A stretch of DNA of 14,496 nt, taken from contig JACQRE010000174.1 in NCBI GenBank assembly GCA_016206585.1, positions 1-14,496 on the forward strand, in the 5' to 3' direction. Position 1 is the first letter of the stretch; every line of letters begins with the position of its first letter. The notes beneath the pieces were generated by a model. It saw only the letters and a list, made by a program, of their open reading frames with translations, was not told the DNA's origin and made no database searches. The translations under genes were made by a program, and so were the position numbers. This stretch comes from Candidatus Omnitrophota bacterium (GTDB lineage Bacteria > Omnitrophota > Gorgyraeia > Aquiviventales > Aquiviventaceae). Positions 7,694-13,778 of the stretch are shown piece by piece.

Positions 7694-8448
7694 GTCAGCC
7701 GAAGCTCCAGGTGGAGCACCTGAATTTATCGTACGGCCCCTTCCACGCGCTGAACGACATCACGATGGCGATTGCGCCGCGACAGGTGACCGCCATGATC
7801 GGGCCGTCGGGATGCGGGAAATCGTCGTTGTTGCGGTGCTTCAACCGCATGAACGAGCTGATCGAGCAGGCTCGGATGACCGGGCGCATCCTCCTTGACG
7901 GCGAGGATATCACCCAGACCGCCACACCGCTCGTCACGCTCCGCAAGCGCATCGGCATGGTCTTCCAGCGCCCGAATCCGTTTCCCCTGTCGATCTTCGA
8001 GAATCTGGCATTCGGGGTCCGGATTCATGAATTGGCGGCTGGGCGCGCCATCCCGCAGATTGTGGAGCACAGCCTGCAGGCCGTGGGATTGTGGGACCCC
8101 CTGAAAGATCGGTTGCGCCGTTCGGCGTTGCGCCTCTCGCTGGAGCAGCAGCAGCGGTTGTGCATCGCACGCCTCTTGGCGGTGCAGCCGGAGGTGCTCC
8201 TGATGGATGAGCCATGTTCCGCGCTGGATCCGATCGCCACCGCCAAAGTCGAAGAGCTCATCCATCAGCTCAAGCGGGAGTACACGATTGTGATTGTGAC
8301 GCACAATATGCAGCAGGCCGCGCGCGTGTCTGATGCCACCGGCTTCCTGCTCCTGGGAGAATTGATCGAGTTCGACGCCACAGAGCGCATCTTCACCGCG
8401 CCGCGGGACCCCAGAACCGAAGCCTACATTACCGGGCGCTTCGGCTAA
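7690..8448 (+). CDS. pstB: PstB-like ATPase 2, with altered ABC signature
   Basis: A second PstB-family ATPase, 252 residues, starting at the ATG of an ATGA overlap with pstB1. Walker A GPSGCGKS (38-45), Q-loop Gln93 in VFQRPNPFPLSI, Walker B VLLMDEP (169-175) and H-switch His205 in VTHNMQQAA are all canonical. The ABC signature is not: LSLEQ (149-153) stands where LSGGQ is expected, followed by the normal QQRLCIAR. Gly-Gly to Leu-Glu needs several base changes (ctggag in place of two Gly codons), so a single read error does not explain it. The defect complements that of PstB1, which suggests that the two form a heterodimer on PstC and PstA. The end EAYITGRFG is typical of PstB. Confidence 0.92.
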   Translation: MSQPKLQVEHLNLSYGPFHALNDITMAIAPRQVTAMIGPSGCGKSSLLRCFNRMNELIEQARMTGRILLDGEDITQTATPLVTLRKRIGMVFQRPNPFPLSIFENLAFGVRIHELAAGRAIPQIVEHSLQAVGLWDPLKDRLRRSALRLSLEQQQRLCIARLLAVQPEVLLMDEPCSALDPIATAKVEELIHQLKREYTIVIVTHNMQQAARVSDATGFLLLGELIEFDATERIFTAPRDPRTEAYITGRFG

Positions 8449-8567
8449 ACCGCGGATCAACGCTGATATCTGCGCTGATTCACGCTGAACAGAACTCGGT
8501 GATCGGCGTTTGATCAGCGTGTAGATCAGCGTTGATCAGCGATCTGTGTGGTGGTTAGGAGGATTGG
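8449..8567 (+). repeat. Iterated GATCAGCG repeat with inverted arms before phoU1
   Basis: This 119-base gap between pstB2 and phoU1 is filled with copies of CGCTGAT on the left and its complement ATCAGCG on the right. A perfect 13-base inverted pair, GATCAACGCTGAT (8455-8467) and ATCAGCGTTGATC (8525-8537), frames it, and inner copies (CGCTGAT at 8473-8479, ATCAGCG at 8513-8519) extend the pairing. The transcript could form a long imperfect hairpin. The right part is related to a copy at 13027-13059. The phoU1 ribosome site (TAGGAGGA, 8556-8563) follows it. It codes for nothing. Confidence 0.75.
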
Positions 8568-9260
8568 ATGGAACGGCATGCGGATCAGGAGTTCGACGAA
8601 CTGAAACAGGAGCTCGTGCAGATGGCCACACTGGCCGAAGCGGCCATCGGCAGCGCGATCCAATCGCTGTTGCTGCGCGATACCGCCATGGCCGCCGAGG
8701 TGATGCGGTCTGACGAGGTGATCAACCGGCTCGAGCTGGTGATTGACGAGCGGTGTCTGCGGATGCTAGCCTTGTACCAGCCGGAGGCCAGCGACCTCCG
8801 GTTCATCGCCATGGCGCTCAAGATCAACAACGACCTCGAGCGCATCGGCGACCAGGCGGTCAATATTGCCGAGCGCTCGCTGGAGTTGTTCAAAGAGCCG
8901 CCGCTCAAGCCGCTCGTCGATATCCCCCAGTTGACCCAGCTTGTCCAGGCGATGCTCAAGCAGAGCGTTGATGCCTTTGTCCGGCGCGACACCGCGTTGG
9001 CGCGCTCCATCTGTCAGCGAGATGATGAGGTTGATGCGCTGGATGAGCAAGTGTTCCGGGAATTGTTGACCTACATGATGCAGGACCACCGAGCCATCAC
9101 GCGCGCCGTCAACCTGATCCTCGTCAGCCGTCACTTGGAGCGAGTCGCCGACCACGCCACGAACATCGCCGAGGACGTGATTTACCTCGTCGAGGGCCAG
9201 CAGATCAAGCACAATGTGCTGGCCGAGCTCGACAAGCCCGCCTCGCCGCCTGAAGCGTGA
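8568..9260 (+). CDS. phoU: PhoU phosphate-signalling protein, copy 1
   Basis: PhoU links the Pst importer to PhoR, keeping the Pho regulon off when phosphate is plentiful, and acts at the cytoplasmic face of the membrane. The protein has 230 residues and is all helical, with the two-fold repeated three-helix layout of the family. Both metal-binding motifs are present: LERIGDQAVNIAE (about 90-102, E91 and D95) and LERVADHATNIAEDV (about 190-204, E191 and D195). The ATG follows a good TAGGAGGA site. A short Pro-rich tail (KPASPPEA) ends it. It lies 119 bases after pstB2, a typical pst-phoU order, and 12 bases before sixA. A close paralogue is encoded at 12348-13013. Confidence 0.96.
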   Translation: MERHADQEFDELKQELVQMATLAEAAIGSAIQSLLLRDTAMAAEVMRSDEVINRLELVIDERCLRMLALYQPEASDLRFIAMALKINNDLERIGDQAVNIAERSLELFKEPPLKPLVDIPQLTQLVQAMLKQSVDAFVRRDTALARSICQRDDEVDALDEQVFRELLTYMMQDHRAITRAVNLILVSRHLERVADHATNIAEDVIYLVEGQQIKHNVLAELDKPASPPEA

Positions 9261-9272
9261 GAACGCGTTTCC

Positions 9273-9782
9273 ATGCGCCTGTATCTCATGCGACATGCCA
9301 CCGCCGTTCCCCGCGGGACCCCTGGGGCGCTGCGGGACGCCCAGCGGGCGCTTACCGACGCGGGTCGCGAGGAGGCGCGGTGCGTCGGGCAGGGGCTGCG
9401 CCGGCTCAAGCTGGAGATCGGACTGATTGTGACCAGCCCGTACGTGCGCGCCGCCCAGACGGCGGAGGAAGTGGCGCGGGCCCTCGGTGTACGCGCGCCA
9501 GTCCGCGAGCTGGACGCGTTGCGTTCGGAGGTCGAGCCGCGGGAAACGTCAGTTGCGCTGCGGGGATTCGCCGGGCATGAGCGGCTGCTGTGCGTCGGCC
9601 ACGAGCCGCACCTGAGCGCCTGGCTCTCCGAGCTCGTCGCCGGGCCGGGCGGGATGCGCTGCGTCTTCAAGAAGGGCGGGGCGGCGTGCGTGGAGATCGA
9701 GCAGGTGCCGCCGCCGTCCGGCAGCGGCACGCTGCGCTGGATCCTGACCCCGAAGCAGCTGGCCCTCATAGGACAGAAATGA
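9273..9782 (+). CDS. sixA: SixA-type phosphohistidine phosphatase (histidine phosphatase family)
   Basis: A 169-residue protein of the histidine phosphatase superfamily. The catalytic RHA motif is at MRHATAV (R7, H8), a second active-site Arg is in TSPYVRAAQTAEEV (R59), and the second His is in CVGHEPHL (H110). ALTDAGREEA matches the family's LTxxGxxxA segment. It is short, without membrane segments or signal, as in SixA, which removes phosphate from phosphohistidine on signalling proteins in E. coli. Here it lies between phoU and a Ppx-family gene, so possible targets are PhoR or another phosphohistidine protein of phosphate metabolism; this is inference. The start has no clear ribosome site, and coupling to phoU1 (12-base gap) is likely. 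Confidence 0.87.
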   Translation: MRLYLMRHATAVPRGTPGALRDAQRALTDAGREEARCVGQGLRRLKLEIGLIVTSPYVRAAQTAEEVARALGVRAPVRELDALRSEVEPRETSVALRGFAGHERLLCVGHEPHLSAWLSELVAGPGGMRCVFKKGGAACVEIEQVPPPSGSGTLRWILTPKQLALIGQK

Positions 9783-9785
9783 GTT

Positions 9786-9848
9786 CATGCTGCATGCTTC
9801 AGGCTACAGGCTGCATCCTGCATCCTGCATCCTGCATCCTGCGGCCTG
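9786..9848 (+). repeat. Nine tandem heptamers between sixA and ppx
   Basis: From 9786 the gap reads in steps of seven: CATGCTG, CATGCTT, CAGGCTA, CAGGCTG, then CATCCTG four times (9814-9841) and CGGCCTG. It starts 3 bases after the sixA stop and ends 7 bases before the ppx ATG, filling the gap almost completely. No Shine-Dalgarno sequence for ppx is visible on the + strand. The four identical copies suggest recent expansion by slippage. Confidence 0.85.
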
Positions 9849-9855
9849 ACTGCGG

Positions 9856-10911
9856 ATGACACTCGGGATTATCGATGTCGGCACCAACTCGATCCACCTC
9901 CTCATCGGGGTGCTGGGGCTCAACGGCAAGTTCCACGTGATCCTGAAGGAGCGCGACCTCACGCGCCTCGGCGAGGGCGGGCTCGCGAACGGGCGGCTCA
10001 CCGCCCGGGCGCGGCACCGGGCGATGGAGGTGCTCGCCCGCTACGCCGCGATCATGAAGCGCTGCGGCGTCGACCGCGTCGAGGCGGTGGCAACCAGCGC
10101 CGTGCGGGATGCGGCGAATGGCGCGGCGTTCGTCCGCCAGGTGCGCCGGCGCCTGAAGCTGCCGCTGCGCATCATCAGCGGAGGCGAGGAGGCGCGGCTC
10201 ATCTATCTCGGCGTGCTGCAGGCGCACCCGTTCCACCGCTCGACGCTGATCATCACGATCGGTGGGGGCAGCGCGCAGGTGATCCACGGCGACGGCGCGC
10301 ACCTGCGCTACCGGGCCAGCCTCCCGTTGGGCGGAGCGCGGCTGGCCCAGTGGTTCATCCGCCACGACCCTCCGCGCCCCGATGAGGTGCTAGCACTGGA
10401 CCAGGCGGTCCGCCGCGCATGGGCCCCGGTCGCGCGCGCGCTCAGGCGTCATCGATGGCGCCAGGCGGTGGGCAGCTCGGCGACCATCTGCCAGCTGATG
10501 GCGGCCGCGCACCGCCTGACCCACGGCAGCACACCGAACGGCACGGCGCTGTCCATCAGCCAGCGAACGCTGCGGCAGCTCGTCCGGTGGCTGGCGGCGT
10601 CCACCGCGGCGGAGCGCATCCGCCTCCCGGGGCTGGATCCCCGGCGGGAGGACCTCGCCCTGCCGACCGGGATGGCGCTGCTGGCGTGGATGGAGGGCTG
10701 CGGCGTGACCACGCTGCGCTACGCGCCGGGCTCGTTGCGCGAGGGGCTGGTGATCGACTATCTGCTCAAGCACCACCAGCGGCACCACCGCTGGATCGAG
10801 GCGTCGCTCTCGGAGCGCTTCGGCGCCAACGGCAGCGGCGAGCTGCCGGTCGTGCGGCGCCTCCCGGCCCGCCGCGACGCCGCGCGCATCCCGCGCAGGA
10901 GTCATCGATGA
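9856..10911 (+). CDS. Ppx/GppA-family phosphatase-like protein lacking two acidic residues
   Basis: A 351-residue member of the exopolyphosphatase / guanosine pentaphosphatase family (actin-like ASKHA fold). The first phosphate loop IIDVGTNSIHLL (5-16), the GGEEARLI segment with the catalytic Glu (E111/E112), and GSLREGLVIDYL near the end are normal. The second loop is not: family members read DIGGGSTE, but this one reads TIGGGSAQ, so the metal-binding Asp (here Thr134) and the following Glu (here Gln141) are both missing. The length fits the short form without the C-terminal HD domain. The Arg-rich tail ends in an ATGA overlap with the next gene. It may be a weak enzyme or a polyphosphate or nucleotide binder rather than a working exopolyphosphatase. 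The phosphate context supports a role in that area. Confidence 0.85.
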   Translation: MTLGIIDVGTNSIHLLIGVLGLNGKFHVILKERDLTRLGEGGLANGRLTARARHRAMEVLARYAAIMKRCGVDRVEAVATSAVRDAANGAAFVRQVRRRLKLPLRIISGGEEARLIYLGVLQAHPFHRSTLIITIGGGSAQVIHGDGAHLRYRASLPLGGARLAQWFIRHDPPRPDEVLALDQAVRRAWAPVARALRRHRWRQAVGSSATICQLMAAAHRLTHGSTPNGTALSISQRTLRQLVRWLAASTAAERIRLPGLDPRREDLALPTGMALLAWMEGCGVTTLRYAPGSLREGLVIDYLLKHHQRHHRWIEASLSERFGANGSGELPVVRRLPARRDAARIPRRSHR

Positions 10912-11672
10912 AAGGCTACGGACAACCTCACACCTATCCAGGCCGGCTGATCATTGTGGAGGGCATCGACGGCTCGGGGAAGAGCACGCAGCTGCAGTTG
11001 CTGCAGCGCTGGCTCGTCTCCCAGGGCCACACCGTGTTCTTCACCGAGTGGAACTCCTCCAAGCTCGTCAAGGAGACGACCAAGCTCGGCAAGAAGAACC
11101 GGACCTTGACGCCGCTCACCTTCAGCCTGTTGCACGCGACCGACTTCGCCGACCGGCTCTTCTACAACATGATCCCCCCGCTCAAGGCGGGGATGATCGT
11201 GCTCGCCGACCGCTACGTCTACACCGCCTTCGCGCGGGACGTGGCGCGCGGCTGCGACCCTGGCTGGGTGCGCAAGCTGTACGACTTCGCCATCCGCCCG
11301 GACCTCGCCTTCTACTTCAAAGTGCCCGTGGACGTCTCGCTCGGGCGGATCCTCTCGGGCCGTGCTAAAATCAAGTACTACGAGGCGGGCATGGACCTGA
11401 ACCTCAGCGCCGATCCCGTGGAGAGCTTCAGCAAGTTCCAGTCGCGCATCCTGGAGGAGTACGACCGCGTCGTGGAAGAGTTCAAGCTGACCGTCATCGA
11501 CGCCACCGCCGAGATCGACGAGCAGCAGGAGGTCGTGCGGGAGGTGGTCACCCGCGCGCTGGCAACCTACCAACCCCGGTGGAAGCATGGCCAAGCCGAA
11601 GTTCCTGGGGGAGGGGATCCCGTATCTGGAGCCGGTATCCCTGAACCTCAAGGGCAAGCTGATCGTCATTGA
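10908..11672 (+). CDS. Thymidylate-kinase-like P-loop protein 1
   Basis: A 254-residue P-loop kinase of the thymidylate kinase fold. Walker A is EGIDGSGKSTQ (18-28) with Lys25, and the DRY motif is at 101-103. However, the REPGGT-like motif expected of bacterial dTMP kinases is replaced by TEWNSSKLVKE (46-56), and the AYQ that follows DRY is ARD (109-111). It shares family-specific stretches with its neighbour, such as YYEAGMDLNL (157-166). It begins at the ATGA overlap with the Ppx-like gene. The last 28 or so residues, after YQPRWKHG, overlap the next gene for 86 bases and look like noise rather than a domain. It may phosphorylate a nucleotide other than dTMP; true dTMP kinase activity cannot be excluded. 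The substrate is unknown. Confidence 0.82.
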   Translation: MKGYGQPHTYPGRLIIVEGIDGSGKSTQLQLLQRWLVSQGHTVFFTEWNSSKLVKETTKLGKKNRTLTPLTFSLLHATDFADRLFYNMIPPLKAGMIVLADRYVYTAFARDVARGCDPGWVRKLYDFAIRPDLAFYFKVPVDVSLGRILSGRAKIKYYEAGMDLNLSADPVESFSKFQSRILEEYDRVVEEFKLTVIDATAEIDEQQEVVREVVTRALATYQPRWKHGQAEVPGGGDPVSGAGIPEPQGQADRH

Positions 11673-12342
11673 GGGGACCGACGGTGTGGGCCGCACGACC
11701 CAGATCGAGCGGCTGCGCAACTGGCTGGAGGTCCAGGGCCACGGGGTCGTGGAGACCGGCTGGACCCGCTCCGAGCTCATGTCCAGCCTCATCGAGCTGG
11801 CGAAGGAGGGCAACACGCTCACTCGCGACACGTTCAGCCTCCTCTACGCCACCGACTTCGCCGAGCGGCTCGAGAACCAGGTGATCCCGGCCCTGCGCTC
11901 GGGGTTCATCGTCCTGTCCGACCGCTACGTCTACACCGCCTTCGCGCGCCACGCGGCGCGCGGCGGCGGCCCCGAATGGATCCGGGGGGTGTTCGGGTTC
12001 GCCATCGTGCCGGACACGGTGCTCTACCTGCGGACCGACCTCGAGTCGCTGCTGCCGCGGGTCATCGGGTCGAAAGGCATGGACTACTGGGAGTCCGGCA
12101 TGGACCTGCACCTGGGCGAGGACCTGTACGACAGCTTCTGCGTCTACCAGCAGCGGATCATTGCGGAGTACGAGGCGATGGCCAAGGAGTACAAGTTCGA
12201 GGTCGTCGACACGGTCCGGCGCAGCATGGAGGAGATCCAGCAGGATCTGCGCGAGCGCATCGAGCCGGTGGTCCGGCGGCCCCGCAAGGTCGACGTCTCG
12301 CTCCTGGATCCGAAAGCCCTGGACGCGAAAGTCGAACGGTAA
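11587..12342 (+). CDS. Thymidylate-kinase-like P-loop protein 2, P-loop Lys replaced
   Basis: A 251-residue paralogue of the preceding protein. The P-loop reads EGTDGVGRTTQ (29-39): Arg36 stands where nearly all P-loop kinases have Lys. DRYVYTAFAR (112-121) matches the first copy exactly, and WESGMDLHL (168-176) matches its family motif. The dTMP-kinase REPGGT motif is again absent (ETGWTRSELMS), and the residue after AFAR is His rather than Asp. The ATG at 11587, with a weak GGTGGA site, is the only reasonable start, although it overlaps the upstream gene by 86 bases. The C-terminus is charged and helical. It may be a catalytically weaker partner of copy 1 in a heterodimer. The phoU2 gene follows after 5 bases, tying it to phosphate control. 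Confidence 0.8.
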   Translation: MAKPKFLGEGIPYLEPVSLNLKGKLIVIEGTDGVGRTTQIERLRNWLEVQGHGVVETGWTRSELMSSLIELAKEGNTLTRDTFSLLYATDFAERLENQVIPALRSGFIVLSDRYVYTAFARHAARGGGPEWIRGVFGFAIVPDTVLYLRTDLESLLPRVIGSKGMDYWESGMDLHLGEDLYDSFCVYQQRIIAEYEAMAKEYKFEVVDTVRRSMEEIQQDLRERIEPVVRRPRKVDVSLLDPKALDAKVER

Positions 12343-12347
12343 CGGCC

Positions 12348-13013
12348 ATGCAGCGACACATCGAGCTGGAGCTGGAGCGGGTGAAGGACGAGCTGGTTCG
12401 CATGGCGAGTCTCGCCGAGGAGGCGATCGGGCTCTCCATCAAGGCGCTCGTCGGCCGCGACGCGGAGCTGGCCCGGCAGGTCATCGCCTCCGACGATGCG
12501 GTCAACGCGCTCGAGATCGAAATTGACGAGCTCTGCCTGCGGACGATGGCGCTCTTCCAGCCGGAGGCGAAGGACCTGCGGCTGCTCGCGATGGCGCTCA
12601 AGATCAACAACGACCTGGAGCGCATGGGCGACCAGGCGGTCAACATCGCCGAGCGGACGCTGGAACTACTGAAGGAGCCGCTGCTGAAGCCGCTGATCGA
12701 CATCCCCCGCATGGCGGACCACGCCCAGCGGATGGTCAAGGAGAGCCTCGATGCCTTCGTGCGCCAGGACGCGATGCGCGCGCGGGCGGTCTGCCAGCAG
12801 GACGACGCCGTGGACCGCTACGACGACCAGATCTTCCGGGAGCTCCTCACCTACATGATGGAAGACCCCAAGGCGATCACCCGCGCCGTCAACCTCATCC
12901 TGGTGAGCCGCCACCTCGAGCGGATCGCCGACCACGCCACCAACATCGCCGAGGACGTCATCTACCTCGTCGAGGGCCGCACGATCAAGCACCACGCCCA
13001 GGACCCCGCCTGA
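12348..13013 (+). CDS. phoU: PhoU phosphate-signalling protein, copy 2
   Basis: A second PhoU of 221 residues. It aligns without gaps to copy 1 over almost its whole length, well over half identical by eye. Both metal motifs are kept: LERMGDQAVNIAE and LERIADHATNIAEDV. I chose the ATG at 12348, which gives an N-terminus (MQRHIELELERVKDELV) matching copy 1; the open frame extends upstream only within tmk-like 2. It differs from copy 1 mainly in the first helix and the surface helices around residues 120-160, and lacks the Pro-rich tail. It lies 5 bases after the second kinase-like gene, so it is probably co-transcribed with the Ppx/kinase block. It may serve a different partner from copy 1, such as another PstB half, a kinase or another transporter; this is inference. 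Confidence 0.95.
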   Translation: MQRHIELELERVKDELVRMASLAEEAIGLSIKALVGRDAELARQVIASDDAVNALEIEIDELCLRTMALFQPEAKDLRLLAMALKINNDLERMGDQAVNIAERTLELLKEPLLKPLIDIPRMADHAQRMVKESLDAFVRQDAMRARAVCQQDDAVDRYDDQIFRELLTYMMEDPKAITRAVNLILVSRHLERIADHATNIAEDVIYLVEGRTIKHHAQDPA

Positions 13014-13026
13014 CTACCGCGTTGAT

Positions 13027-13059
13027 ATCAGTGTGAATCAGCGATTTCGTGTGCTGGTT
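13027..13059 (+). repeat. Second copy of the ATCAGCG intergenic repeat
   Basis: This stretch aligns with 8525-8556, with about 27 of 33 columns identical and one single-base gap. Both share ATCAGCGAT followed by GTGTG and TGGTT. It lies directly after phoU2, inside the 92-base gap before the DUF502 gene. It is shorter than the first copy and lacks its inverted left arm. Confidence 0.65.
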
Positions 13060-13064
13060 CGTTG

Positions 13065-13093
13065 TTGACGAAACGAGCCCCCCACGGTAGCAT
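13065..13093 (+). promoter_or_regulatory. Sigma-70-like promoter for the DUF502 gene
   Basis: TTGACG (13065-13070) and TAGCAT (13088-13093) are separated by exactly 17 bases and match the housekeeping consensus at five and four of six positions. Transcription would start near 13100, about 6 bases before the ATG at 13106, leaving almost no leader. No ribosome site is visible, in keeping with leaderless or near-leaderless translation. Confidence 0.5.
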
Positions 13094-13105
13094 TGTGGCA
13101 CTATC

Positions 13106-13762
13106 ATGGCACGTAACTCCACGAGCGAAGAGGGGTTAGGGAGTTCGTCCCGTCCGCGTGACGTGGGGCAGGCGTTCCGTCGCTACTTCGTGACCGGGCT
13201 GGCGACGCTCTTTCCGGTCACCGTGACCGCCTGGCTGACCTGGAAGATCTTCCAGATCGCCGACGGGCTCCTGGGCAACGCGTTCAATTTGCAGATCCCC
13301 GGCCTGGGGCTCGTGATCACGGTGCTGGTCATCCTGCTCGTGGGGGTGCTCTCCGTCCACTTCTTCGGGCGGCTGCTGTTCCGGACGATCGAAATGGGGT
13401 TGGGGCGGCTGCCCTTCGTCCGGAAGATCTACCCGCCGGTGAAGCAGCTGGCACAGTTCCTCTTCAGCGAGGAGAGCCGCAAGGCGACCTTCCGCCGGGT
13501 GGTGCTCATCCAGTACCCGCGGCCCGGCGCCTACTCGATCGCGTTCGTGACCAACGAGACGAAGACGGTGGCGATGGGCAAGCCGCAGACGCTGTTGACG
13601 TGCCTGATCCCCAACCCGCCCTCGCCGTTCACCGGGCCGATCATTTTCATCCCCGAGGAGGACGTCGTCCCGCTGGAGCTCACGGTGGAGGACGCCGTCA
13701 AGTTCATCATCTCGGGGGGCGTCGTGGCCGCGCCCCTCAACGCCTCAAAACGCTCGTCATAG
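13106..13762 (+). CDS. DUF502 family membrane protein
   Basis: A 218-residue inner-membrane protein. A hydrophilic N-terminus (1-25) is followed by two predicted membrane helices (about 28-50 and 67-92). A conserved cytoplasmic or periplasmic domain comes next, with RTIEMGLGRLPFVRKIYPPVKQL (cited in parts, about 93-115), FVTNETK, and PNPPSPFTGPIIFIPEEDV. These stretches are typical of DUF502, a family of unknown function found in many bacteria and in plants. The ATG at 13106 is the start, with a very short leader behind a likely promoter. The gene ends in TAG, whose last bases belong to the AGGAG before the pyrophosphatase gene, so the two are co-expressed. No enzymatic motif is evident, and I do not assign a function. 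Confidence 0.88.
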   Translation: MARNSTSEEGLGSSSRPRDVGQAFRRYFVTGLATLFPVTVTAWLTWKIFQIADGLLGNAFNLQIPGLGLVITVLVILLVGVLSVHFFGRLLFRTIEMGLGRLPFVRKIYPPVKQLAQFLFSEESRKATFRRVVLIQYPRPGAYSIAFVTNETKTVAMGKPQTLLTCLIPNPPSPFTGPIIFIPEEDVVPLELTVEDAVKFIISGGVVAAPLNASKRSS

Positions 13763-13778
13763 GAGTCCGCGACCCGTC

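Noticed and set aside
6923..8448. PstB1 as a decaying pseudogene
   Set aside because: The reading frame is complete, with intact Walker A, Walker B, signature and C-terminus, a good ribosome site, and only specific catalytic positions changed, in a way that fits its partner.
9786..9848. CRISPR-like repeats
   Set aside because: The repeats are 7 bases with no spacers, so this is a simple tandem array.
10908..12342. PPK2-type polyphosphate kinases
   Set aside because: PPK2 proteins are also P-loop kinases and would suit the context, but the sequences show TMK-like EGxDGxGK/R and DRY motifs, not the PPK2 AGKGG-type loop.
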